Assembly: GCA_022984795.1 (NCBI GenBank)
Contig: JALIHJ010000040.1
Coordinates: 1-64,000 of the forward strand
Source: Fabrea salina
Taxonomy: Eukaryota; Ciliophora; Heterotrichea; Heterotrichida; Fabreidae
Reading direction: 5' to 3'
DNA: 64,000 nucleotides
In this document: piece after piece, positions 9,573 to 18,229 of the stretch
How positions within the stretch are numbered: position 1 is the stretch's first letter
Layout: each line of letters starts with the position of its first letter
Translations under genes and position numbers: made by a program
The notes under the pieces: generated by a model
Seen by the model: only the letters and a program-made list of their open reading frames with translations
Databases searched by the model: none
What the model was told of the DNA's origin: nothing

Positions 9573-11674
9573 TTAGTTACTTAAAGACTTCTTGACTTCG
9601 TGGACCCAGTTCGGTGTAGAGTATACTCCAGGAGCGTTCTCTGTTGCTTGGATTAAGTGTTGGTAAATTTGGCCGTCAGAAGCACCAATGGCAGAACCCA
9701 GCAAGGGGTCTGGAGGGGCAATTGAGTCAACGATGCTGACTGCAGAGTCTCCTAAACTCTCACAGAGAGAAATCAAAAGACCTTCTACAAGTTGGATTTG
9801 GTCCCTAGTAATGGCTCCTTCCAGGTAGACTCCAATTGACTTCTGGAGGATCTGCACACAAAACAAAACAAACAAGTCCTTAACCTTTTCTCCAGTGCAC
9901 TTGTCCTTTTCTAAGAGGACGTTTGCAAAGTCAGAGAACTCCCTTGCAATGACAAGTTCTCCGTAGGACTTAGCAAGTTCTTGCAAGTGAAGCACCTGGG
10001 AGTTGTTCCAGGCTTCTTGCATATCCTCAGCACTCTTAGCGTTCATTTGGAGTCTTGCTATTGACTTGTGCAGGTTTATGTTTACTCTGTGTTCTAGCAT
10101 TTGGAGCAGCAAGTCTTGGTTCTTGAGTTCTTCAGAAGACTTGAAGTCTGCCTTAAAGGACCTCACTTCGTCCAAGTCCATTTTCAAAAACTCAGCGAAG
10201 GAGCACTGATGCCTTGTCCTTTGAAGGTCTTTTGGATTTGCTTAAGCACAAACCTGGCAGTTTGCTGTATAAGAACTGAGTTGTCGCCTTCCCAAGTAAT
10301 CTGGACGTCCTGGGCACTCCTCAACCTGCCCAAGGAAGAGTAAGCTGAGTAGCCTAGTCCTCCACAGCACTCCCTGCACTCCTGGGCTGACTCCATTCCG
10401 TACCAAGAAGACAGTGCCTTCATTGCACACAGAATAGAGTGGAATTCCTTGAGCTCTTCGCACTCAGGGTCCTCTGAAAACAAGTTCCTTTGGTCCCTGA
10501 ACCTGAGCCAAAGACTGTTTCCAATTGCCCTTAAAGCAAAACACCTAGCTAAGTGGGGCAAAAGTCTGTACCTCTGCAACTGGTAGTCAAGAATGGGCCT
10601 TTCAGGCTTATCGTTTGCACCAAATTGCTTTCTGACAGCAGAGAACCTAAGTGCTATTGTGAGAGAATGTCTGATAGTTGACTCACTTCCGTTTATAACG
10701 CTGAGTCTGCCCCTGACAAGTCCGGAAAGCATTGAGCCTAGTCTTTTGTCTTTGTCTTTAATGGTGCTTTTGAATTTCCCGTCTGCAGTGAAGTAACTCA
10801 GCTTGTCCAATAAGCAGTCGTAAGGAACTCTATAGTTGCTAAATAGTATAAACCCGTTGTCTACGTTTTCGTTTCCAACCTTTTTACCGCAGTCTCCAAT
10901 AGTTACTCCATTTACTGGGAAGTGAGTTTCTGGATCCCGAATATCAACTACGAAGGCGTGGATTCCCTTTTCCTGGCCTTTAACAATCAACTGAGCAAAC
11001 ACCACAGCCTTGTTAGCAGTGTTAGCGGCAGCTCCAATCCACCACTTAGCAGAGGTTGCTGTTGGGGAGTTCAGGACAAACTCTCTTGTAGCGTTATCGT
11101 ACTTAGCAGTAGTTTCGAGTTTAGCAACGTTAGACCCATGTCCTAGTTCAGTCATTGCAAAGCACCCGTAGTCCTTTAACTTGTAGCCCCTTTCAAGTAA
11201 GTCTTCGTGCTTTTCAGTTCCTAGGTTATGTATAGTGTCTAAGTACAGAACTAAGTGCACTAGCAACCTTACAGCAAACCCCATTCCTTGCTCTCCCAAA
11301 GCGTAAAGCAAGTTCATCTTCTTAAGGGGGTTTTCTCTGTCAATCTTGGGACTCAGTTCATTCAAAAAGAAGACGCTGAGAATTTTCTTAAAAGTGTCCC
11401 CTCTTAGGTTTTCTCTGTCCATTTCAAACTGCTCGTAGTGGTCAAAGTTTAGTTGGATCATCCTTTCTAGGTAGCTTTCTAAGTCTTCCTGAATGAACCC
11501 GAAGTAGTGGATCCTCAAAACTTTTTGGTTTACTTGGGTGTCTTTTTCCCTGTAAACGCTTAAAGAGTTATCAGGTTCAAGTTTCGGAAATTTGGAGTCT
11601 AGGTGTGACTTTATTACGAAAAGACGCTTATTTGGCCACATTTTTTTTGATAATAAGTTACCTAGAACAAACAT
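9573..11674 (-). CDS. ACOX: Peroxisomal acyl-CoA oxidase, split by one frame break
   Basis: First step of peroxisomal fatty-acid beta-oxidation: FAD-dependent trans-2 dehydrogenation releasing H2O2. Visible: CFAMTELGHGSN (171-182, acyl-CoA oxidase signature), the FAD/substrate middle domain, RHSLTIALRFSAVRKQFG, and TWEGDNS (~460-466) with the catalytic Glu. The N-terminal frame closes at a TGA at 10184; the C-terminal oxidase domain (~204 residues) continues in the next frame to 9573. One extra base in the run of five A's at 10186-10190 makes a single ~700-residue protein, the usual family length. The N-terminus carries RLFVIKSHL, a perfect PTS2 peroxisomal signal, at residues 17-25, or 6-14 if translation starts at the second Met (11641). 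The tail ends SLSN, not a PTS1. Its neighbour two genes upstream performs a later step of the same pathway. Confidence 0.92.
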
Positions 11675-11700
11675 AATTTAAGACTGACCACCATAATTAA

Positions 11701-12546
11701 TCAATTGTATATTGCTGAAGACAAGAGTTTGTTCCACAGTTGGAACTCAGAGCTGTCTGGGAACTGGAGGACTTTTCTGCAGGTTGCAAGTTCCACTTCA
11801 AGTTGTTTGTGGGAGCGACTTAGAAGTTTAATTCCGTTAACTTTTTCAGAGAACTCCTGGTCGTCTCCTTCGGCACACCAGTAAAGATTGTTTAGGGTTG
11901 AGTCAAACTTGATTCTGTGGGGGAAAAAGATCTTTGAAACTAGTGAGTTACCGCCAACATTCATTATGGCAACTTTGGTTGTTTTCACAGATCGTTCAGG
12001 AGTTTGGTGCCTCTTGAATCTTCTGAGGGGAGTTTTGTTTTTGTAGAAGCTTTGGCATTGCTAAGTAGTAGTTACCTCAATAGTGTCGACGTACTCTCCA
12101 CAGATGTGTTCGAGTTGTCTGAGTTTAGGAACTGAAGCACCTTGCAAAGTGGAGGAGGAGTTTTTCACAACTAACTTTAAAAAGTACACAGAAACTTGCC
12201 CTATTAACCCAATGGCTTTGGATATTCTTTTGTCAACCTTTTCTTCAACCTTCAGAATTTGGTCTTCAATGAGGATCATGAACCTAACAGCAAATTCTTC
12301 TTCTATGAATATAAAGCACATTATGCAGCACTTTATGAAGGAGTAGCCAGGAATGTAACTCATGATGGTGTCTAGAACTCTTTCGAAGTAGAGAATCAAA
12401 GTGCAAGCAACCCACTTCAGCAAGGCTGCTAAGTGGTCTTCTCGGTACTCCTCTACTCTGGAAGACTTCAACCGTTTAAAAGTAGAAAAGGACAAACAGG
12501 CATAAATCAAATGACTACTTTTAACTTACATCACTAACTTGTCCAT
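11701..12546 (-). CDS. REEP/HVA22 (TB2/DP1)-like membrane protein, three exons
   Basis: REEP/Yop1/HVA22 proteins shape tubular ER by hairpin insertion. After removing two 15-nt introns (12515-12529 and 12061-12075) the gene encodes 271 residues starting MDKLVIHLIYACLSFSTFKR. The family hallmarks are the N-terminal tyrosine/alanine segment with TFKRLKS, then a KWVACTLILYFERVLDTI and SYIPGYSFIKCCIMCFIF hairpin pair (~45-100), followed by an amphipathic helix. Exon 3 adds ~120 residues that I do not recognise, including a basic stretch and an FQLWNKLL end. The exon phases fit exactly (17 + 439 + 360 nt). The stop is TGA, the only one among genes with visible ends. It lies 11 nt after the dehydrogenase stop and upstream of the acyl-CoA oxidase on the same strand. 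Confidence 0.75.
12061..12075 (-). other. 15-nt intron (REEP-like gene, intron 2)
   Basis: GTAACTACTACTTAG, A at position 10. It contains the in-frame TAG that otherwise ends the upstream ORF. Splicing joins ...DTIE to QCQSFYKNK..., an otherwise open frame of 119 codons. Confidence 0.88.
12515..12529 (-). other. 15-nt intron (REEP-like gene, intron 1)
   Basis: GTAAGTTAAAAGTAG, A at position 10. It separates the 17-nt first exon (ATG GAC AAG TTA GTG AT) from the main ORF, and its removal gives the only ATG that yields a complete family N-terminus. Confidence 0.85.
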
Positions 12547-12557
12547 TTATCAATTAC

Positions 12558-13472
12558 TTAAAGTTTTGGTTTATTCCCTTCAATTAACTTCATTACCTTC
12601 TGAAGACTGTCAGTGAGTGAAGTGGGGTAATCAGCACCTTCTTCAAAGGAGTTGACTTGGCTCCAGTTGTCTCTCAAAACTTCAGGTGTCAAGGTTTCGG
12701 GGAAAAACACCCCCCTGGCGCGTTGCCACCTTACCCGCGTTACCCAACCGCCTGCAAGTTCAAAAACTGCTCCGTTCTCATTGCAACTTTCATGGGTCAA
12801 GTAAACCACCAGTGGCACTATTTTCTCGGGGGTGAGTGTTTCCAAAATTTCAGGAGCAAACATATCTTGAGTCATCCTAGAAGCTGCTACAGGTGCAATG
12901 GAGTTAACTCGGATGTTGTACTTGTGGCCTTCTTTTGCCAAGGTTTGACTCATACCGTGCAGTCCTAGCTTTGCTGAAGAGTAGTTTGCTTGCCCAAAGT
13001 TGCCGTACAGACCTGAGCCTGAACTGGTGTTGATGACTCTTCCGAACTTTTGCTTCTTCATGTAAGGCCATGCAGCCTTAGTCACTGAAAAAGCTCCTTT
13101 CAAGTGGATTTTCATGATAAGGTCCCAGTCAGCTTCTTTCATTTTCAGAAAACTTGAGTCCCTTAGAATGCCAGCGTTGTTCACAACAATGTCAATTCTT
13201 CCAAAGTTAGCAATGGCTGTTTCTATGACCTTGTCTCCGAACTCCACAGAGTCGTAGTTAGCCACAGCAATTCCTCCAGCTTTAGTGATTTCTTCAACTA
13301 CTAAGTCAGCGGCTTTACTGGACTGTCCTTCTCCAGAGCGGGACCCTCCAAGGTCATTCACTACAACCTTAGCTCCTCTTTTCCCGAACTCAAGAGCATA
13401 GGCTTTTCCCAAGCCACTGCCTGCGCCTGTGATCACAACAACTCTTCCATCGAACCTCAACATTTCCGACAT
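12558..13472 (-). CDS. Peroxisomal (3R)-hydroxyacyl-CoA dehydrogenase, HSD17B4/MFE-2 type
   Basis: Short-chain dehydrogenase closest to the dehydrogenase unit of peroxisomal multifunctional enzyme 2, which oxidises (3R)-hydroxyacyl-CoA with NAD+. Seen: TGAGSGLG (15-22, NAD-binding), NDLGG, NNAG (~98), catalytic Ser and YSSAK (Y-x3-K, ~163-167), and the MFE-2-specific GGWVTRVRWQRARGVFF. It has 304 residues, with no hydratase or SCP2 domain, so it is a stand-alone dehydrogenase. The C-terminus is NKPKL; PKL is an acceptable, though not canonical, PTS1. Together with the PTS2-bearing acyl-CoA oxidase downstream, this suggests a peroxisomal beta-oxidation pair. TAA stop. Confidence 0.9.
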   Translation of the reverse strand: MSEMLRFDGRVVVITGAGSGLGKAYALEFGKRGAKVVVNDLGGSRSGEGQSSKAADLVVEEITKAGGIAVANYDSVEFGDKVIETAIANFGRIDIVVNNAGILRDSSFLKMKEADWDLIMKIHLKGAFSVTKAAWPYMKKQKFGRVINTSSGSGLYGNFGQANYSSAKLGLHGMSQTLAKEGHKYNIRVNSIAPVAASRMTQDMFAPEILETLTPEKIVPLVVYLTHESCNENGAVFELAGGWVTRVRWQRARGVFFPETLTPEVLRDNWSQVNSFEEGADYPTSLTDSLQKVMKLIEGNKPKL

Positions 13473-13584
13473 ATTATTACGTCATTAATTCCTTCACCAA
13501 GAATCAGTTACTATTTCAAATGAGCCTCAACCGCTTCATTCAAGCCAGAAAACTGGAACTAAGTCCATTTTCCGTTAAATAAAA

Positions 13585-14022
13585 ATGCTAACGAAGTTCT
13601 ACTTGATTGCAATTCCTTTGGTGCTGGCAAGTACTTCTGACGTGATTGGACTAACTTACACTTCTTCAATGAAGCAAAAAGGAACCTCAGCTGTTACTTA
13701 CAAACAAGCTTCAGTAGGTTCCTACACTTTGGACTCATCTGTTGAATGGGTATCTCCCAGAATAGTGCACGACTTAAGTCTTTCTGCTCCAGAGCCCTCC
13801 AAAGTAGAAGCAGCTGAAGCAGTGCCTTCACAAACTAACTACTACGACGGTTCTTCCAACGTAAGGGCTTCAGGCTTGCAGTGCAGGATTTTGGTGTCTT
13901 CATCTTCGTGCTTAGCCTCAACAAGCTGTGGGTGGTGCAAAGCAACAGAAACTTGCATTCCCGGCACACCAACAAGTCCACTTGTGACTTGTCCACAAAA
14001 CTCGTATGTTTATCAAGAATAA
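13585..14022 (+). CDS. Small secreted protein with a C-terminal PSI-like Cys motif
   Basis: 145 residues. Residues 1-23 (MLTKFYLIAIPLVLASTSDV) form a clear signal peptide. The middle is Ser/Thr-rich without recognised domains. The last ~50 residues hold C-x7-C-x5-C-x2-WC type spacing (CRILVSSSSC ... SCGWCKATETC ... TC), which resembles a plexin-semaphorin-integrin (PSI) fold and is often extracellular. No membrane anchor follows, so it is probably secreted or vesicular. It faces proteasome Rpn6 tail to tail with only five bases between stop codons. Confidence 0.72.
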   Translation: MLTKFYLIAIPLVLASTSDVIGLTYTSSMKQKGTSAVTYKQASVGSYTLDSSVEWVSPRIVHDLSLSAPEPSKVEAAEAVPSQTNYYDGSSNVRASGLQCRILVSSSSCLASTSCGWCKATETCIPGTPTSPLVTCPQNSYVYQE

Positions 14023-14027
14023 TTAGA

Positions 14028-15275
14028 TTAACCCTTAACTTGTGAAGCTTTTTCAAACAGGGAATCCATAACTAAGTTGAGCGAGTCTAAGTACTTAAGT
14101 GAAGACTCGTAGAGCTTAGAAGTAGGGGGTTCGTCATAAACGATCAAGCAGCCTATGCCTTGGTCAAGTGTGCCCTCGAACTTTTTGTCAAGGATCATCT
14201 GACTGAGTTTCCCAGTTACTACTTCTAAAGGCAGTTCAATCAGTTCTGCTACGTGGGAAAGCTCTACCTTGCTGAAGGGTTCAATGATCCTAATCAAATG
14301 CTGTTCAAGCATTGTATCGTAAAGAGCTTGCACGTGGCGTATGACAACAGGGTCTCCTTCAATCTCCTGTTTGAAGTTGTTCAAGGCTTGCTGGAACTCG
14401 TGCAAAGAACGCATCTGTAAGGCGTGGGCTACACAGCGCATTGCTTCGATTTGGGGACCTGTGTACTTAGTGCCCGCTTTCGAAGAAATGAGTATGTAAA
14501 CGTCTTCGGGACGGTTGCACATGATTTTGCTCAACAGCATGTTTTTGAGGGCAAACAGAGCCCTGAAGTCCTCTACACTGTTGAAACCTTCGTGTGCCTC
14601 GTAAAAGTAGGAGTAAGCTGTTCGGTAGTCTTTTTCTTCAGAGTTCAAAATTCCAGACATCATGTCAATTTCTGCCTGTAGCACAGGTGGGCAGTATATT
14701 GCGTTTGCGCAAGAACGAGAAGCTGTCAGAGAGGCTTTGCTTCGAGGGATGTTTTCGAGTTTTGCGTAAACTTTGCTTTCAATGAGTTGGATTTCCACCA
14801 ACTGGAGTTTGTCGTCGAGTTTCTTGACTTCTTTCAGCAAAGGCGATATGGTGTCTAGTGCGTCTTTGTAGCGTTGGGAGTCGCAGTACAACTGGGCAAG
14901 TTTGGTTTCTAGTCGCTGTCTCAAAAAAGTGCGCTTTTCATCCCGGCACCACTGTATTGAGTCCTCACACAGTCTGATCTGGAGTTCTTCTGATTTGGGA
15001 ATCTTCGAAGACAAGTCAATTAGAGCCCTTACGATCTTTGCAGTTTTGGCTTTGTTGAAGGATACAAACAAAGGCCTAATTTCCTGGAGCAGCTGCAAAA
15101 GTTCTTGGGTCTTGTTGTTTTCTGCCAGCACTTCCCCCAGTTTAAGTATAGCAGCTTCTTTGCACCTAGAAACTTCGTCAGGGGGCAGGTCCGCGTTGAT
15201 GAGTTTCCTGAGCGCAGAAATCCCTTGCTCGGGGTTGCTCTTTGCTAGTTCTTGGGCTTGTCTAAGTTCTTCCAT
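14028..15275 (-). CDS. PSMD11: 26S proteasome regulatory subunit Rpn6 (PSMD11)
   Basis: 415 residues, close to human PSMD11 (422). It is a scaffold of the 19S lid linking the ATPase ring to the 20S core. The sequence is alpha-solenoid (TPR-like) through ~residue 300, e.g. LCEDSIQWCRDEKRTFLRQR and ESKVYAKLENIPRSKASLTA, then a PCI winged helix (LIRIIEPFSKVELSHVAELI; QMILDKKFEGTLDQGIGCL), which are family landmarks. The start is the ATG at MEELRQAQEL; the codon nine bases upstream in frame is TTG, not ATG. TAA stop. Confidence 0.95.
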   Translation of the reverse strand: MEELRQAQELAKSNPEQGISALRKLINADLPPDEVSRCKEAAILKLGEVLAENNKTQELLQLLQEIRPLFVSFNKAKTAKIVRALIDLSSKIPKSEELQIRLCEDSIQWCRDEKRTFLRQRLETKLAQLYCDSQRYKDALDTISPLLKEVKKLDDKLQLVEIQLIESKVYAKLENIPRSKASLTASRSCANAIYCPPVLQAEIDMMSGILNSEEKDYRTAYSYFYEAHEGFNSVEDFRALFALKNMLLSKIMCNRPEDVYILISSKAGTKYTGPQIEAMRCVAHALQMRSLHEFQQALNNFKQEIEGDPVVIRHVQALYDTMLEQHLIRIIEPFSKVELSHVAELIELPLEVVTGKLSQMILDKKFEGTLDQGIGCLIVYDEPPTSKLYESSLKYLDSLNLVMDSLFEKASQVKG

Positions 15276-15322
15276 CTTAATCAATATTACTCAAATCAGA
15301 CAAATAACTTAACTCTTGCTAA

Positions 15323-15694
15323 CTACTTAGGCTTTTTCAAAATGCCTTTTAAAGGTTTCTTTTCTCTAGGACCGGGCTGGGGACTTGAGCCTTCGATCTG
15401 CGAGTCTTCTCCTACTCCGTTAACTATGCTTAGGGCAGAGCCAGAATCGGCTTTCTGGACCACTCCACTACTTTCAGCTCTTTTCCTTCTTCTCTTCTTG
15501 ACTTTGGGTTCTTTTTCAGTTTGGATTCCAGAGTTACTGAATCTTTTCTTGTCTTGAATACGTTGTTTTAATTCAGGTTGGTTTCTTTGGATTTCAGTTT
15601 GTTCGTTCTGCTTTTCTTCTTTGGGTTCTTGAGGTTCTAAATTAGTTTCTTGGTCGTGGCAACAAGAACCAAATATCTTTATGAGTCTCTGCAT
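15323..15694 (-). CDS. Small basic protein with KGILK motif, unknown function
   Basis: 123 residues, mostly charged and probably disordered. The N-terminus is hydrophobic with a Cys pair (MQRLIKIFGSCC). The middle is Glu/Gln-rich, followed by KVKKRRRKR, a likely nuclear or RNA-binding patch. The extreme C-terminus reads KKPLKGILKKPK, which contains GILK, matching the SILK-type docking motif ([GS]IL[RK]) of protein phosphatase 1 partners such as inhibitor-2. I see no accompanying RVxF motif, so a PP1 link is only a suggestion. Same strand as its neighbours, 31 nt from the coiled-coil gene. Confidence 0.6.
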   Translation of the reverse strand: MQRLIKIFGSCCHDQETNLEPQEPKEEKQNEQTEIQRNQPELKQRIQDKKRFSNSGIQTEKEPKVKKRRRKRAESSGVVQKADSGSALSIVNGVGEDSQIEGSSPQPGPREKKPLKGILKKPK

Positions 15695-15725
15695 TATTAT
15701 TATGCATTTTTAACAATTTTACTTA

Positions 15726-16997
15726 CTAGTCCCTCCAGTGGTGAGGAGGAACTCCTACATTCATTTTAGAGAAAAGCAGTCTTAGGACGCGTTCTCTGTC
15801 TTCCCAGTCAAGGTCACTGAGTTCTACTTGTTCCATTTGGGACTGAGTTCTCATTCCTAGTTTAGGGAGTTTTCTAGTTCTTCCTTCAGAAGCCATTCTT
15901 TTTTTGACTTCGTCTTTAATTTGTTCTAAAGACTCCAAAAAGAACTGCTCAACGTCAGACCTTTGGTCCAGGATCATTTGGGAGAGTCCCCTTATGTTTT
16001 TGAGTTCTTTAGTTCTGAGTTTGACTTGGTGTCTTAGGTTGTTTAGTTCTGAGTCCTTTTCTTGGAACTTCTGGTTGAACTCCAGAACCATCATTTCTTT
16101 TTCTTTTTCGGACTCCTCAACTACTTGTTGCAGGCTTTCTTCTAGACTTTTGGTTTTTTCTTTGAGGGCCTTGATGGTTTTGGTCAAGTCGTTTTGTTTA
16201 GAAGCACAGTCTGTTACTTGGGACTGCAAAAGGTCTTTGTCGCGTTTGAGTTGTTTGTTTTGCTCCAAAACAGCCTTTTTTTCGCGCTTCAAGTCTTCCA
16301 AAGTGCTTCTCTGCATGTTCATGTCAGACACAAGTCTGATGTTTTCGTGGTGCACGTCGTACTCTTCTTTGTTGAGTAGACTTTTGGCCCTGGCTAGAGC
16401 ATCTTCCTCCAGCTTCTTGATTTCTTCAGAGTGTCTTTTTTTGAGGTTTTCTTGTTCTTTCCTGAACTGCTGTTCTATGCTGCTTTGTTGCGAATTGAGT
16501 TGCGAAAGGAGGTCTTCTTTTTCGTCTCTTAAGTTCTGCATTTCTTGCTCGACTTGGGTTTTCATTTCTTTGAACTCCTTCAAACTGCTTAGTTCGTTGT
16601 CTAGTTCTTTGATTTGGAACTTAAGGCTGTCTGTTTCTGCTTGGCGTTGTTTTTCGAGAGCTGCTTAGGGCTTACAGTTAATGTTTTCTTCGTGACTTGC
16701 AAGCAGTTTTTGTTTTTCTTTAGAGAAAATGTTTTGGTTCCTAGAAAGCTCTGTTTCCAAAGAAACTAGTTTCTGTTGTTTTCCTTCGATGTCTTGTTGC
16801 AGGTGCTGGGTGAGTTTGAACTTTTCTTCCTCTAGTTCTTTCATGCGGTTTCTCAGTTCGTAGTTTTCTGCTTTCCTGCTTAGGGTTTACATAGTTTCGA
16901 TTCTTTCATGGAGTTCCTTGATGATTTCCCTGTCGCGGTTCAGGTAGTGGTCGGGGTTGGGCTCTGCAATTGACGCTGGAGGTAGGCCTTTTTCCAT
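15726..16997 (-). CDS. BBOF1-like coiled-coil protein, two introns
   Basis: After removing 15-nt introns at 16876-16890 and 16661-16675 the frame is continuous from MEKGLPPASIAEPNPDHYL to the TAG at 15726, 413 residues. Nearly all of residues ~25-350 is long heptad coiled coil. The C-terminus LDWEDRERVLRLLFSKMN resembles the conserved end of basal body-orientation factor 1 (BBOF1/CCDC176), a basal-body/axonemal protein needed for cilia alignment. The match is from memory of a short motif, so another coiled-coil ciliary protein is possible. Only ~105 nt separate its start from the tRNA-Tyr gene's far side. Confidence 0.72.
16661..16675 (-). other. 15-nt intron (BBOF1-like gene, intron 2)
   Basis: GTAAGCCCTAAGCAG, A at position 10, contains an in-frame TAA. 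Removal joins ...SHEENIN to LEKQRQAET in an uninterrupted coiled coil. Confidence 0.92.
16876..16890 (-). other. 15-nt intron (BBOF1-like gene, intron 1)
   Basis: GTAAACCCTAAGCAG, A at position 10, contains an in-frame TAA. It is nearly identical to the second intron of the same gene (12 of 15 bases or better). Confidence 0.92.
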
Positions 16998-17043
16998 CTT
17001 GACTTAAAGATATTTAAAAAACTTTTCCCAAGTAACACCAAGT

Positions 17044-17126
17044 CCGGCTATAGCTCAGATGGTAGAGCATGTGACTGTAGAGCCATAGTTATCACAGGGT
17101 CCCTGGTTCGAATCCGGGTGGCCGGA
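17044..17126 (+). tRNA. tRNA-Tyr (anticodon GUA) with a 10-nt intron
   Basis: The cloverleaf folds by hand: acceptor CCGGCTA/TGGCCGG, with one G-T pair and discriminator A at 17126. The D arm is GCTC/GAGC, the anticodon stem TGTGA/TCACA, and the T arm CCTGG-TTCGAAT-CCGGG. Anticodon GTA is at 17077-17079. The anticodon loop has 17 bases instead of 7, so a 10-nt intron sits one base 3' of the anticodon (about 17081-17090, AGCCATAGTT), the canonical position; tRNA-Tyr genes commonly carry introns. CCA is not encoded. A/B box promoters lie in the D and T arms. Confidence 0.96.
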
Positions 17127-17132
17127 TTTTTT
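17127..17132 (+). terminator. RNA polymerase III terminator
   Basis: Run of six T's immediately after the tRNA discriminator base. Confidence 0.8.
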
Positions 17133-17151
17133 AAGCTTAGTAATATTTAAG

Positions 17152-18210
17152 ATGTCTCGCAGAACAACTAACCAAAGAGAGCGCTCGGGACTGGACACCA
17201 CTATCAAAGAAGCCCTAAAAGCCATCAAGCAGCCCGGAAGTATGAGTCCTAGACTCAGCATTTCCCCGAGAAGACGAACTGACTCTCCCAATTCTTTGAT
17301 TCACTCAAAGGACTTTTCAAAAGGAAAAATCTCAAAAAGGAGCTTTAACTCTTCGAAAGACTTGAAACTAGGAGTCTCCAAAAAACAAAAACAACCCGTT
17401 GAAGACAACAGTGACTTAAATGAGTTTTTGGAAACTGAGCGGCTAGTAAAAGACGAAGTCTTGGAAGTGCAAGTGAACCTTAAGAACTCCAGAAACTCCC
17501 AAACAAACACCTCCGAAAACTCCAAACTTCCAGAAAAAGGCATGTTTTCCCAAAACTTAGGAATACTCAAGTTCGCTGAAAAGACTGTTGAAAAACAACC
17601 TCCCAAAAAAACCACCCCAGATAAAAACAACTCAAGCAAAAACTCCAAAAAACCCAACCTCAAAATAGACGTCCAGAGTTTAGAAAGCAAAAGTAAGAAC
17701 CCAGACTACTCCAAGAAAAAGCTGTACTCCAGACCCCAAACTTCAAGGGCAAACGAAAAACCCAAACTAACTGGGGCTAAGATTCCCCAGGGGTTGTTTT
17801 CGCGAGGAGCAAAGGGCTACCAAAGGTCATCAGTCCCAAACACTCCGTCTACTTTGTCCCGCAAAAACTCCAACTCCAAAGCCATTACTGGCACCCAACA
17901 AGACTCACAAAAGTCGCCTTTTAAAGTCTCTGTTAAACTTGTAGAAAAAAACCAAAAAGCCCAGGAAACCGCCAAAAAGGAGTCTTTTGTTGGGCCTAAA
18001 GAAGAACCCTCTCTTGAGCAAATTAAGTCTGTTTTTAGTGAGTTTGTAAAAAGAAGCCAAAACTTAACAGTCGAAGAAACAAAACCAGTGAAATCACTGC
18101 TTCGAGAACACAAAGAGTTGCTTATTAAAACCAAGCAAAGCTCTTTCTCAAAAAAGTTTATTTTGAAAATCCTTTTTCGTGCCTGGAAAAAGGAAGCTAA
18201 AAACCAGTAA
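17152..18210 (+). CDS. Basic, disordered protein, unknown function
   Basis: 352 residues, very rich in Lys, Ser, Pro and Asn and without recognisable fold until a short C-terminal helix (KKFILKILFRAWKKEAK). Several Ser-Pro sites (MSPRL, ISPRRR, TDSPNS, PNTPSTLS) are likely proline-directed phosphorylation sites. Composition fits a microtubule- or cortex-associated protein, but nothing identifies one. It starts 25 nt after the tRNA-Tyr and ends 19 nt from the tail of MCM4. Confidence 0.7.
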   Translation: MSRRTTNQRERSGLDTTIKEALKAIKQPGSMSPRLSISPRRRTDSPNSLIHSKDFSKGKISKRSFNSSKDLKLGVSKKQKQPVEDNSDLNEFLETERLVKDEVLEVQVNLKNSRNSQTNTSENSKLPEKGMFSQNLGILKFAEKTVEKQPPKKTTPDKNNSSKNSKKPNLKIDVQSLESKSKNPDYSKKKLYSRPQTSRANEKPKLTGAKIPQGLFSRGAKGYQRSSVPNTPSTLSRKNSNSKAITGTQQDSQKSPFKVSVKLVEKNQKAQETAKKESFVGPKEEPSLEQIKSVFSEFVKRSQNLTVEETKPVKSLLREHKELLIKTKQSSFSKKFILKILFRAWKKEAKNQ

Positions 18211-18229
18211 TTAAAGTAGTTGATGCAAC

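Noticed and set aside
10184-10186. TGA as the true stop of acyl-CoA oxidase
   Set aside because: The oxidase C-terminal domain follows at once in the next frame; a missing base in the A-run is the simpler explanation.
11701-11988. Separate small gene
   Set aside because: It is the last exon of the REEP-like gene once the 15-nt intron at 12061-12075 is removed.
15904-16668. 254-aa plus-strand ORF
   Set aside because: Ser/Leu/Cys-rich complement of the coiled-coil gene; typical antisense shadow.
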